Positions 35,301-46,809 of a stretch of 64,000 nucleotides of DNA are shown here, one piece after another. Made by a program: the position numbers and the translations under genes. The notes under the pieces are model-generated. The model made no database searches. It was not told the DNA's origin and saw only the letters and a program-made list of their open reading frames with translations. This DNA is from Sphagnum magellanicum (taxonomy: Eukaryota; Streptophyta; Sphagnopsida; Sphagnales; Sphagnaceae): positions 744,001 through 808,000 of the forward strand of contig CM038917.1 of NCBI GenBank assembly GCA_021904315.1, read 5' to 3'. Every line of letters starts with the position of its first letter. The stretch's first letter is position 1.

Positions 35301-37099
35301 TGGCGGCGGCGGCGGCGGGCATATTGTGCAGGCAATGAAATTGATGATGATGGGAAGGTCATGAATTTCTTCATGCTTTTGAGATCATCAAGCACCTTGA
35401 GAAAAAATTTGTCATTATTATCCACAGCATTGATTTCCTTCATGTCAGAGTCTTGCTCTAGAATTCCCCCACTGTTGCTGCTGCTGCTATTGGTGGTTGT
35501 TGTTGTTGTTGTTGCACCACATTTGTGGCAAATCCCACATGGTCGTGCTTCCAAGTCTGAGGCAAGGCAATTGAGAGCACGGGCAAAGATTCTTGCCACT
35601 GTCGTCTTTCCAGTTCCTCGAGGTCCTGTGAAAAGATAGACAGGTGCAATTCTGTCTTTTGCAATCGCCATTGTCAACGACTTCACCACCATGCTTTGAC
35701 CCACAAGCTGACTGAAATGTTCTGGTCTGTATTTTTGGCTCAAAGTCCTGTGCACTTTGTCCCTCTCTTGTTCATGTTGTTGTTGTTGTTCTTCTTCTTC
35801 TTCTTCTTTTTCAGCTTGAGTGAGTTGGATGTTGATCTTTGAGTTTTGTTTTGGCAATAAAAGTCTGCTACCATATTCAGCATTCGTCCACCGCTCCTTT
35901 TTCTTTCTTGCTCCATCTCTCATGTCTGCTTGTGAGCTATGTCTTGACCCAAGTTCATGGGGGCCAGTGGAGGCAGAGGCAGCAGCAGCAGAAGATACAG
36001 TGCTTTCAGTTCTCAAAACAAAGTTGTGGTGGCCTTGGCCTATTGTGGAGTCATTACTGCCATGGGAATTGATCATGTCTGCTGCCCTAGACTGCATTGC
36101 TTCTTCTTCTGGTAGTGTCCTCCTGACAGACTTACTGCTTTGAAGAGAAGTCTTGCTGCTTCTTTTTCTACTTTGAGCTCTTAATGGATGTGTGCGGAGG
36201 AGGAAGAGAGATGGAGATGCTGATGCAGAGTTTTTCTCTTGTAAGCGGTGGTGTGAAGATGATGAGACAACGTGAGCCATGCCAGCAGACTTCAATGCAG
36301 TCTCTCTCACATCAGCAGCTACATCGCTAAGGCGCTCCTCATCTTCTTCAGCTTGAAATAAGCTCTCAAAAGCAGCTGGATCATCACTACTACTGCTCCA
36401 CAAACCACCTTCAAATGGTGGATAAGCAACATTGCTGATGAGCATCTCCTGGAGATGAGCATTGCTTGTATTCTCAGAAATCAGCCGCTTCATAAGCTCC
36501 TGTGTTGTTGTTGGTCTTCTTATTCTTCTTCTTCCCGCAGCTGCAGCATCTGTTGTTGTTGTCTCCTTATCATTCCTCCTCTTGCCAGAATTGCGGGCAT
36601 GCATTCTTGCTGCTGCTCCAATTTGTGCCTCAACCTCATCCCACTTTTCAGCTGCCAGAGGTTGCACCCATTTCCCATTTGCTTCAGCTTTGCTCCTGCT
36701 TCTGTTTTTGTCTATGTTCCTCTTGGCAGCTGGTTTTTCAAAGCTTGGAGCTAAATCACCGTCTCTTCTTTCAGGGTGTCTGAGACTATTCAGTCCCAGA
36801 GGAGCGGCAGCCCTAGAGAAGAAGACCTGCGAGCCGGGAGTGGTGACAGGGTCCTGTAGAGAACCTGTAGCTTTCTGTTGCAATGCTGTGAGCTGCTGTC
36901 TCATCAGCTGCAGATGTGTCGATGCAGGTCGCCGCTTACGGTGCAAATGGTTGTGGATATGGATACAATTCGTCAAGTGCAAATGTGGGACGAAATGGGA
37001 GGACTTACTGCTGCTGGTATGATGCGCCGCCCCGTCTACTACTACGACTGGATTCTTCGAAGTCTGAGCTCCAGACTTTCCCGATCTTCTGCTGCTCAT
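32300..37099 (-). CDS. STICHEL-like protein (DNA polymerase III gamma/tau, DnaX-related AAA+)
   Basis: Five exons: 35124-37099, 34210-34420, 33871-34099, 33006-33587 and 32300-32859. All are GT-AG with consistent phases, giving 1185 aa. The N-terminal ~440 residues are Ser/Arg/Ala-rich and look disordered. The DnaX-like core starts near 450 (LSQKYRPEHFSQLVGQ). It has Walker A GPRGTGKTT (about 491), a Cys cluster CLASDLEARPCGICHKC (about 513-530), a Walker-B-position segment VFIVEGCNLLSTQVWNVFLK (about 603), and VFILVTTESEQLPLTVISRC. The lid and C-domain follow: AFSIIASRADGSLRDAEVML, LLDLLDFALSANTVHTVRGM, ALKVLSEVEKQLRVAGDQPT and WLIAALLQFAPDRS. Arabidopsis STICHEL controls trichome branching; the biochemical role is not settled. 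The Walker B acidic pair is atypical (Glu-Gly) and an RRRRRHHYK insertion precedes it. A poly-Thr tract near the C-terminus comes from a (GTT)n repeat. Confidence 0.94.
34780..35024. repeat. Three-unit ~75-80 bp repeat with telomere-like words in intron 1 of the STICHEL-like gene
   Basis: The unit is TTGCTGRATAAG, a TCATACATCA-like stretch, GAGGAAAACA, GTGGGTAAT, GGGTTTAGGGTTTA and GGTACCCTA, then the next TTGCTG. Units end at about 34855, 34938 and 35024. Copies differ by small indels in the TTTAGGG part. Confidence 0.85.
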
Positions 37100-37279
37100 A
37101 ATACTTGCAACAAAGACAGACCACCCTGCAGGTTGTTTCGGAAACTAGACGACCACAGATTACTGCAACTTCTGCTGCTGCTGCTACTGCTTCTCACATG
37201 GCAGATTAAGAGTTGTTGGGCTGAGTTGTAGCTGGGCACCATTCTTTCTCAACAAGCAGTTTCGGGAATCAGCTACAGA

Positions 37280-37282
<3 letters not shown>

Positions 37283-37327
<45 letters not shown>
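37283..37327. repeat. (CT)n microsatellite in the 5' flank of the STICHEL-like gene
   Basis: About 22 uninterrupted CT units, 185-230 bp upstream of the ATG, probably in the 5' UTR or promoter (GAGA-type on the coding strand). A CT/GT-rich patch recurs at 37498-37550. Confidence 0.92.
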
Positions 37328-37332
<5 letters not shown>

Positions 37333-37779
37333 TGTCTCTACATTCTGCAAAAACACGCAAAATCTTCCTTCATGTTCCTGATTAGTCACCCTTGTGCCAG
37401 ACTAAATGCAACCTACCATCCGAGCTTCACAGCTGAAGGAACTAGCAACAATTCAGCTCAAAACTCCTCAACCCACAAACTGCAGATACAGAAACATCTC
37501 TCTCTCTCTCTTTCTCTCTCTATCTCTGTGTCTCTGTCTCTGTCTCTCAGAGATCAGGTACAGAAATTTCTCACTCTGTCAGCAGCTACAGGAAGCTCTG
37601 TGTCTCTCTCTCATATGTGTTTCTGTGTTGCTTGATTGGTTGGTGTATGTGAAGGCAAGAGGCAAGAGAAGCAACAAGAGGTGGAATGCCAGAGCAAAGG
37701 GTACTTGGCTACTCTACTGTGATGCAAGCCTCCTTCTTCGTGTCCAGCTGATGCAAACAAAAGAAAGCTAGTGGAAAAG

Positions 37780-37815
37780 AAACAACAACAACAACAGCAG
37801 CAGCAGCAGCAGCAA
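37780..37815. repeat. (CAA)n(CAG)n trinucleotide run
   Basis: ACAACAACAACA passes into CAGCAGCAGCAG and back to CAA. No supported gene uses it as coding sequence. Confidence 0.85.
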
Positions 37816-38089
37816 CAAAACAACAAAGGGCAAGCAGACAAGAAGCAGAAAAGAGCAAAAGAAGGTAAAAACCCCAGTGGGCAACTAACGAAGCTGCTTG
37901 CTACTTCATCAATGGGTGTTTGTCCTTTTACAATAATAGGTAGGTAGGTACGTAAGTAGGTTTGGAGATCTGTAGGTAGGTACGAAAGTAGGTTTGGAGA
38001 TCTGCTACCTAGTTTATAGCCCCTGCTAATGACGCCATTCCTGGAGCTAATCAAGTTACAGTAAGTACTAAAGTACTACCACATTATTG

Positions 38090-38715
38090 CTTGCTTACTT
38101 ACTTATTACACACGCACAATCAACAACTACTGTAAGACCAGCTCCAGCGGTGTTTAGTATGTGACCCTGCCAAATTATTTCTCATATCCAAGTTTAGTTA
38201 TTTCTTTTTTTTTTTTTTTCCAATCCCACCTTAAAAAAACTAAAACTGGGATTGCAAATAGGCATATGTACTGAGTACCACCTCAGTACCACCACCACAT
38301 TATTGCTTGCTTACTTTACTTATTACACACAGAGACACAATCAAACAACTAGTAGAAGAAGATCAGCTCCAACGGTGCTTAGTATGTGACCCTGCAATAA
38401 TATTTCTGATATCCAAGTTTAGTTTTTTTTTTTTTTCTTTTTTACAATCCCACCTACAAACACTAAAACTGGGATTGCAAATAGGTAAGTAGGTACTTAC
38501 TATCTGTTGCCACATTTTTGCTTACTTACTTCACTTATTACACACACACACACACACACATAACAACTGTAAGAACAGCTCCAGTGGTGCTTAGTAGTAG
38601 TGCCTATGTGATCCTGGCAACATATTTCTCACATCCAAGTTTAGTTTTTTTTTCTTTTTTTCCAAACCCACCCAAACAAAAAAACTAAAACTGGGATTGC
38701 AAATAGGTCGCAGGC
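38090..38715. repeat. Threefold ~200 bp diverged tandem repeat, MITE-like
   Basis: Three units (about 38090-38265, 38305-38488 and 38520-38710) each contain ACTTATTACACAC, CAGCTCCAGYGGTGYTTAGT, TGTGAYCCTG, CATATCCAAGTTTAGTT, a T-rich run, and AAAACTGGGATTGCAAATAGG. Within each, the left AATCCCA and the right TGGGATT can pair. The AGCTCCARYGGTG word resembles ends of plant PIF/Harbinger- or hAT-type MITEs (inference). The repeat lies about 1.0-1.6 kb upstream of the STICHEL-like ATG. Confidence 0.8.
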
Positions 38716-38719
38716 TACT

Positions 38720-41700
38720 AATAGCAACCCCACCTGGACCAACCATTCTGATTGGCGAATCAGAAAGAAAGAAAGGGGGACCAGTAGTCAGGTCTGATTT
38801 ATTACAATCTTTTCTGGGAAGTGTTGGGCTTTGTTGTGCCTTTAACCAGCCTCAGTAGACTGTGCAAAACTGCAGGGTCAAATCCATTCTGCTGAGCCAA
38901 ACTGGCATGTTTTGACTTGAAGGTTTAATTTGCAGGGTCGCACTGAGCACTGCTGGAGCTGTTCTGATTTATTCATAAAAACCACCCATTTTCATTCTCC
39001 CTACATTGTGATTGAATGCTTCATTCCAAATAAAATTCCACAAAACCCCCCCACAAACAACCCAAAACACAAAGTCCACCAGATCATAATAACAATCATC
39101 TCTTGGGAGTCCTCTATCTCTCTCACCCTTTAACTCTGTGTGTGTCTGTATGTGTACTCACTCAAGAGAATGAGTAGAGTGCTTTTTGTGTTGTGTGATC
39201 TTTATTTTGTTTTACATGTTTTGCAAAAAAGAACATTATTTTATATTATTCTACATGTTTGATATTTCAAGTTGAGTTGGAAACCAACATGTTTTTTCTT
39301 GAGAGCAAGAGCAAGAGAGAAAAAAAAATATCAATCAACAACATAGATTCTAATATTGAAAATGAACAATCACTTTTTTAAAAAAATCTTGAAAGAGATG
39401 AAACCAATCAAACCTTATTCAAAATCAAGTGATTATGTATAGGGATGAACATGACTAGCCACTTTTTTGGATTGAACAATGCTTGTTGAGAGTGTTTAAC
39501 GTTTCACATTTTATTTTCTGACAAATTTTCTCTTTTTCCAACCAATAAGAATTGAGAGAATTTGAGATTTTTTTTGTTGCTCTAATTGAATATTCTAAAT
39601 TTTCCCTATCTTCTTCTTCTTCTTCATATCATCATCATTATATTTTTCTTCTTTACCTCTTCATCATCAACATCATCATCTTCTTCTTCACTTCTTGATC
39701 ACCGACATCGTCATTATCATCCTCCTCTTCTACAATTCTTCATCGTCCTCATTTTCTTCTTCTTCTACTACTTAATGACATGTTTCATTTAATGACACTC
39801 AAACTTCATACGTACATGATGAGAAACTATTGTCAAACTTCATGTACCCATTGATAAAAATCTACCTAATCAAAAACCATCTTATTACTACCATTCATTT
39901 CCACAAAAATTGTTGTTTTTAATTGGATTTAGGTCAAAAGTGACTAACCCTAACACATATGAGAATTGGCCTCCATCGACATAGCTATTAGCACATATTA
40001 TATTATACCTACCTAATATAGTTATAACACAAGTGGCAAAACCAATTACTCCTACTATTGCCAAAAAAAACTATTCTTTACTTTTTTTCTAAAATTGGAA
40101 AGTGAAGTGTGAAACAACAAAACATTGTATTTATTTACTTTTGTTTGTTTGTAGCAAAGTGAAGCACAAATGACTAGGGTTGAGGGGACCTATCATTGTG
40201 AGACCCATATCATTGCACACATGCTTCTTCTATTCTCACACATTGTTCCCCTACACTTTGCAAGTGTAAATCTTGGGTTCTTGAATGTAAAATAGTAATA
40301 ATTCCGGATATAAGGTGTCCAAAGGTATGGTCTTGATGTGCAATCACAAGTGGGGAGTAGTAGGGTTTTGAATGCAATCACAAGTGTCATAATAAGGGGT
40401 TTTGTGTGCACTCACAAGTGTACTAAAAGGGTTTTTGAGTGCAAAGAATTGTGCAATCATAGTGTAAAAGGAAATTTCTCAGGTCGAATTATATGATTAG
40501 TTTTAAGTCATAGATCTTCACATACATATCATATTTACATATTCTGTAAATTAAGTTTCATGGCCAACACAACAATATAAGTCAGCATTAAATTTTTTTG
40601 CAAGTTTTCATCAAAATACGAAAAATCAAAATAAAAAGAGAATAGTCTGTCACAATATTTATTTATTTTCAAAAGAAATCACCAAATTTCAGGAAAAAAA
40701 AAATTGAAATTTTTTCACCAGATTTGGATTCTGATTTTAGTTTGGTAGCATGTTTTAAACTAGTTTTTATAATATTTAGACATGTAATTATTTTTTTAAA
40801 ATTTAAATTTAAAAAAATTAAAAAAACCTATCACCATTTAATATTAGATCCTTCTTGGGATGCTAGTCAACAACACAACATTATGACTTTTTTAAAAAAA
40901 ATTACTGATACAAATGTTATGTACCAACTTTCACCCAAAAAAAAAAAAAAAAACTTGGAAAAAAAAAAAGCACAAGCACACACACATTATTGAGAAATCT
41001 ATTCCAAACTGTGCAATCATAAGGTGAATTATCATTCTCTTGCAGGGGAAAAAGGAATTCAATGGACGACAAAAAAAAACACAAGTATCATTGCACATTG
41101 CAAACTACATTGTATAATGTTTTCTCGGGGTTCATTCTTTGCACCCCTTTTGGAATGTATGCATTTACTCACTTCCTCTAAGAACTTGTGTCATTGAGTT
41201 CCCATATTTGTGTCACATTTTTTTTTGGCATTTCAAACATTTTGTTGAATGTCAAAATTAGTGAGGGTTCCTTATAAATAATAGGAGAATATAGTGACAC
41301 CAAAAGAATGTGATGTGCAATTTTTTTTGTTCTTAGCAATAGCTCTCATCCAACTATTAAAGGAAGGTTATATATATATATATTTATTATTATTAATTTT
41401 ATTTTTAATTTTTAATTTTTTGTTTTATCACATTGAGATCTCCCAAACCAAGGGCCTTAGCTCTATTTTTAATTTGTCTCAAGAGCCCTCAATGAGTAGG
41501 GGTGCGCCAACGTGATTTTCTAATGTTTAAACTTTTAACCTATAATGCAAGAGCTGTTGAATTTTGAGTAATTTCATCATTAAAATTTCCATAAAAATCA
41601 AATTAAAAAACTTAGGGAAATAACTCTAGAATTTTTGAGTATTTTCATCACTAAAAATTCCCAAATTTTATTTTTTGAAAATTTGAGGGAAATTTAGGGT

Positions 41701-43055
41701 GTGTTCTTAATGCAGCTGGAAAGTCCTCAATGAGTACAAGAGCATTGAGGTGGTTTCATATTTTTCAAACCCTATTTGAGTGAAGAAGACATTGAATTTT
41801 GTCATTAGAAATTCATTAAAATCAATAAATTAATTTTTTTTTATGGAAATTAAATTTCACCCTTTGTAAAAGTACTATACAAAACTATATCCTCAAAAGC
41901 GTCACAGGCTACAGAATCTATTTGAGAGATGGGAGTGAAACTGAGAGGGGAAATCCATTTTGCCTAAGGCTTTGTTTTTCATGCTTGGAACCTACTACCT
42001 TGTGAAAACCCATAGAAGGAAGGCCACACATGATGGAACAAATGAACGAATGAATGAATCCAAAGAAGAGAAAACACTCAATCAATTTGAATTGATACCA
42101 ATACCTAACCCCAATCCTCAATATTATGGGACCCAATTGTGATATATAATCACAATTCATTAAAAAAAAAGCTAAGAACTAGTAAAATAACCTCCTATTT
42201 GCATTGTTGGTCATTTCAATGCAAAATGCTCGTTTATTTGAGGGTTTTTTGAAAAGTTTGAAGACCAAAGGTTATAATTAAAGAGATCAAATGACCATCC
42301 AACACTAGTCTCAACTACTTTTTTTCTTGTTCCTTCATGCGAATAGGTGTTCCCTAAGTTTGAAGATCTTGGATTATTTATTGCACACTTGTGACATAAT
42401 TGTGATGTAGAGTAAACATGCCCATCATCAAACATAAGCCGGTGACCAAACATTTATTCATATCTTCCTTTATTTTTGTAATAATTTTTCATGGCTATGA
42501 GTGTGCCAAGAAGAGGTCTACAATAATTTTTTTGAACTTTGGAGGCAACTAAGTAACAAAGAAAAAATTAGAAAAGAATAATCATATCAAAAGAACAAAA
42601 TGCTTGAAAAAAAATGCCTTAAAGTTTTTTTATTTTCAAACCCCATATTTTTTTCATATTTTGTTTGTTTTGAGCGATCTGAAAAAATATGAATTTGCCA
42701 ACTTAAGCTTTACAATTTGTTTTGGAACTCCATAAGCAACCAAGCTATGTTCAAAGATATTAAACCTTCAAATGCTTACATTGTCAAATCGAACATTATT
42801 TTTAAATCTCATATCTTCCTCATTTTTTGTCCTTTTAGAACAATCTTCATAACAATTGGTGCGCCAAGTGAAAGTGCACAATATCTCTTTGAACTCCACA
42901 AGTAACCAAGCTATGTCCAAAGATTTTAAGCTCTTAGAAAACTTAAGTGTCCAGACACCAGCCTATCTACCCTAAACTAGTGTCTTATGGGAACCTAACC
43001 TTTTTCTATTGAACATGGATTTTCAAAGAATGGTAGAGGCCGTTATGTATTATGG
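38720..43055. other. Gene-poor AT-rich stretch
   Basis: No exon-like sequence seen. It includes a short perfect inverted repeat TTCTGATT/AATCAGAA (about 38747-38766), a TTC/ATC-rich low-complexity block (39605-39770), and poly-A runs at 40940-40970. Confidence 0.5.
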
Positions 43056-43059
43056 TTAT

Positions 43060-43275
43060 GGTGCATTCACACTTGATGTTAAGTAAATGTTGAATGAAAA
43101 TCTAGGTGGCATCCTAGGTGGCACTCAATGTTAAATGAGTTATAGCTTAATGTTAAGTGAACGTTAGCTTAACATTAAAAAAATTCATGGTAACTAGGTT
43201 TGAAGTCTTGAATGGTTAGCACACGGTGTTAAGGGACTTAACACTTGAGTCCCTAACATCAAGTGTGAACGCACA
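43060..43275 (-). mobile_element. MITE, 216 bp, copy 2 (inverted relative to 25076-25292)
   Basis: The ends are GGTGCATTCACACTTGATGT and ACATCAAGTGTGAACGCACA. The interior shares CTAGGTGGCATCCTAGGTGGC-, TTAATGTTAAG- and GGGACTTAACACTTGAGTCC-type blocks with copy 1 in reverse orientation. Immediate flanks on both sides read TTAT (43056-43059 and 43276-43279), a possible 4 bp target-site duplication. Confidence 0.85.
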
Positions 43276-43569
43276 TTATTAAACCCTAAGCTTTAAACCC
43301 TAAACCCTTGGTAATTTTGAGTCACATGTAGAAAAAGCCTTGCCCAAAGCCTGCATTTTGTGGGGGCCAGTTTTTACAGGCAAGAGGACAAAAGAAGGTT
43401 GACAAAGCACCTCTTTGGACAGTAAGTCGTCAGGTAAGTTTTAACCCTAGTGACCTGCCACTCTGAGTGGCAAGTCATGGACTATATGGCCCATTCTAAC
43501 TAGGGCAGTCGTGGGTCATGTGAGGCCTGTTAGGGTTTAGGGTTTATGGAAGGTGGCAACAAGGGGTGG

Positions 43570-43935
43570 AGAAGAGCCAGAGCAAACCAAGAACCACCAT
43601 TGCACCATGAAGGATGGATGGATGGATGGATGGATGGTGGGTGGACAGTAAACTCTTTTCAGTTGAGTCCCATTCTGTATAGGTTACCCAAGGTGACTGA
43701 CTGACTGACTACTCACTAAGTAAATGCATGCAAAATGGTTTACCAACTCTGGTGAGCAGGTTGTTAATAGGTAGGTAGGTAGGTGGAAAAAACAGAAACT
43801 AACCCAACCACACATGGTTAGTGAGGGAACTGCAGTTCAATGAAAAAGGAATTTCCTATCTACCCACCATCCATCCATTCATCCATCCCTCCTGGTGCAA
43901 TTGGTAAACTGCAAATTGGTTCACTCTAGTCTCCT
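43570..43935. repeat. Inverted GGATGGATGG/CCATCCATCC segment of a dispersed repeat family
   Basis: ACCACCATTGCACCATGAAGG plus (GGAT)n and GGTGGGTGG (43595-43645) is mirrored by CTACCCACCATCCATCCATT to CCTGGTGCAATTGGT (43858-43906). Related sequence occurs at about 46010-46150 and 57350-57560 (ACAACCACCARYGCAYCATGA, GGGATGAATGATGGGTGAA). This suggests a 150-350 bp repeat family with at least three loci here. Confidence 0.6.
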
Positions 43936-44042
43936 ACCCACATTTGGCTTGTGTCCTCAAATCTTTAGTAGTGCAATGAATGTGAGGAAGGGTGTGGCAC
44001 CACCCTAGCTACTTACCAAGACTTTGTCAAGGAAGTCAGAAA

Positions 44043-44172
44043 ACTAAAGCTTCTATGAAAGTGTGTGTACCCATTTTGTCAGATCTACCCATTTTGATGG
44101 ATGATAATTACTAAAGCTTCTATGAAAGTGTGTGTACTTTTGTCAGATCTACCCATTTTGATGGATGATAAT
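44043..44172. repeat. Direct tandem duplication, 67 and 63 bp
   Basis: Units 44043-44109 and 44110-44172 start ACTAAAGCTTCTATGAAAGT and end GATGGATGATAATT. The second lacks 4 bp of the first (CCCATTTTG versus TTTTG). The near-identity indicates a recent event. Confidence 0.95.
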
Positions 44173-44823
44173 TTATCACTTTTGCTCACCTTCCTTTCTT
44201 CCTTCCTTCCTTCCTTCATTACTTGATTGTTTTGTGAAACTCACTCAGCCTGCAAAAAGTTGCTAACCCTAAATTCATCCACCAGTATGGATGGGGGTGT
44301 TCCTATATACTTCCTCTCCAATTAATAAGAAAAGAAGTGGATGATTTGTCTCTCCTTATTGCACATCCACATCCCAGTTATATTGCATAGTAGGTACTAA
44401 GCTAAGCCTGTATGTATCTCAACCCTGTATGTGAATGAAAAGTGATTCAATCCGTTTTGTGTATGGATGAAAAGTGATCTGCATCCATTCAATGGGCAGG
44501 TTATGGATGTTAAGGATGCTGGTTATGTTCGGTAATCAGCAGCTCGTCAAGGCTATCGGTTCGACCCTTGTTCAATGATTTGCAAAGAACCGTCATTGGA
44601 ATAAGATCAGGCAACTAGCCTTTTTTTTTTTCTTTTTTTTCTTTTTTTTCAAAAAAAAATTTTGAATGAAAATTTGAACTGAGAGTGATGTCCCTTTTTT
44701 AAAATGTATAACCTTTTCAAATAAAAGAAAAAGCATGACAATATTTTTAATGCAAGTAATTAGTTTTAATAGGTTTGTACATATTAATTAATATTTGTCT
44801 TGGATTGTGTGAACTAGTTGAAC

Positions 44824-44918
44824 AAAGGGGTGTGTGTCACACACATTATGGCCTTGCCATTTTACATTGAAAGGTATCTTAATGCAAAAGAAGAATTATG
44901 AAAACTCAAATAATTCAC
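44824..44918. repeat. Dispersed repeat with GTGTGTCACACAC palindrome, copy 1
   Basis: About 95 bp matches 61107-61203 in the same orientation: AGGGGTGTGTGTCACACACA, TTATGGCCTTGCCATTTTAC, AAAAGAAGAATTATGAAAACTC. Copies are clearly alike. Both begin in a CACA palindrome, suggesting one edge of an element. Confidence 0.85.
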
Positions 44919-44919
44919 C

Positions 44920-46640
44920 ATGCAAAAATATATAATCTTCCAAAAAATCCTCTAAAAGAAACCAAAATGCTTCAAGATATTATAAAAAGTTATGCATAAT
45001 TTATATTGTGCAATGAAATAAAATCTTTGACCTAAATATTGTTCAATTTTGCATGTTGATGGGTGGGGCTGGGGAAACAATTTAATAACACTCATGTTGG
45101 ATTGTGATAAAACACAAGTAAAAGGCTGAAATAGAGGGCTGTGAGTGGACCTGCTTTCAGACCCTATCAGAAGAAGATACTCACAGAGGGCAAATTGTCA
45201 AAATCTGTTTGGGGAAGACCAAAAAAGAAAACAAAAACTGGATCCTCCTGGAGACATCATGTCTCTTGGATTCCATTCTTGTTTGTTTTGGTGAGCTCTA
45301 CCAAAAGAGGTACCTTCAAGCAAATGGCTGCAGTAGCTATGGACAAGAATGGAAACCCATGAACCTAACCCCTTCCCCTATGTAGGAAGATCTACCTGGG
45401 GAAAGTGAGTATCATAGATTATAAGTTGATAGGGAATGTAACTTGTAAGTGGATACAATGGAGGTTGGTAACTAGGTAAAGCATTTGGTTTCTAAGTCTA
45501 GTGATGAGTAATCGAAACTCTCGTATGTGGAGGATTTTTTGAAATCCTTTGTATGGTTGTCCATGGAGCACTTCAAAAACATTTTCAAAAAATAACTATC
45601 TCATTTTGAATGAGGCTTAACTATTTCATTTCTTTCTTAATAACTACTTCTTTTTTCTATTAACTTTCTTCATAACAATCTCTCAGCTTTTCTAATAATT
45701 ACATCCATTTTATAACTACCGTACCTCTCATTTTTCCCCTTATCCACCAACATGTATATGAAAAAATAAAGTAACATGTGTTTTTTCATGTCCATGAAAT
45801 TTATATTAATTTAAATTAAATTTAGCATTGACATAAATAATGATGAATTATTGAAAACCATATAAAAACATAAGGAAAAAAAAATTTGATCATTGCTAGT
45901 AGTGTGCAGCAGCCCGAAGCTCAAATAGGTAGTTAGATGCATGTGGATGGTTAGTCTATTGTTAATCAGTATGGTTAAGGGACAGAAATACAATGCAAAA
46001 GCATTTGGTTGCCACACACCATGCATCATCCCTCATGGTGCATTGGTGGTTGTTGCTTCACTCTGATGAGAGTGGATGGATGGTGGGTGGATTCTTTTTC
46101 ATTGCATTCCAATTCTTTAGTTCACTATGGTGGTTGGCTTAGTCTTTGTTTGTACTACTTACCCATTAACAATCCATTAGTGCTAATTAGTGTTGACAAG
46201 TTCCTCTTTAGGTTGCAATGTTGAACTTGGGGTTCAAGTTCTTGTGACCCATACATGAACTAGCATCTCTTTGGTGGAATTGATACAAGAACTGTGGGAC
46301 TAGCCTTTTGCTTGAAAGATAACTTTTTGAACTCAAGTTCAGGTTCTTTAGATACAAAGCAAGTTGAATATTTTTTGAAAAATTGACAAGTTGAATGAAC
46401 TTTTACAAATAAGTAAGTTGGTTTTAATTAGTTTTAGAACTCCATGTCTATATAATCCCCAATTTTGATTTTCTGAGAAACTCTATATCTATAGAATCTC
46501 CAATCTTGAGGAGTGTGTAATACAATCGTCAAATCAGATCTGGCTTTTTAACCAAGTCCAAAGGTTCTTAAATTTGAAAAAATGTGCCAAGACCAAAATC
46601 ACAGAATTTATCTCATATTGTCCTACTAGTGCACACACTG
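44920..46640. other. Intergenic, no supported gene
   Basis: The open frame at 45141-45362 (MSGPAFRPYQKKILTEG) has no recognised similarity and no splice support. A repeat-family copy is at 46010-46150. Confidence 0.45.
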
Positions 46641-46646
46641 GATGCA

Positions 46647-46798
46647 CTACAAGCAAAAAATTGTAGCAAAGAGACTTCAAGCTCAGCATCTAGCACATCG
46701 AATGCATCACTAGATGCTGAGCTTGAAGTCTCCTTGCTGCAACTGGATGCACTAGATGCGGAGCTTGAAGTCTCTTTGTTGCAATTTTTTTCTTGTAG
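46647..46798. mobile_element. Fold-back element with 47 bp inverted arms and a duplicated right arm
   Basis: The left arm 46647-46693 starts CTACAAGCAAAAAATTGTAG and ends TCAAGCTCAGCATCTAG. It pairs with 46752-46798, which ends TTGCAATTTTTTTCTTGTAG, with about five mismatches over 47 positions. A second, inner partner (46710-46742) pairs with the inner 33 nt of the left arm. The left edge, CACTACAAGCAAAA, resembles the CACTACAAGAAAA ends of plant CACTA (En/Spm) transposons. The right edge is TGTAGCAG, not TGTAGTG, so assignment is tentative. A small-RNA hairpin is an alternative. Confidence 0.75.
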
Positions 46799-46809
46799 CA
46801 GTTATGGAA

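Noticed and set aside
35361..37231. Plus-strand frames opposite STICHEL-like exon 1
   Set aside because: Leu/Ser/Cys-rich translations antisense to Gln/Ser/Arg-rich coding sequence; the minus-strand frame is open for 1976 bp and has AAA+ motifs.
45141..45362. 73-codon frame MSGPAFRPYQKKILTEG
   Set aside because: Isolated, not conserved with anything I recognise, and without splice signals that extend it.
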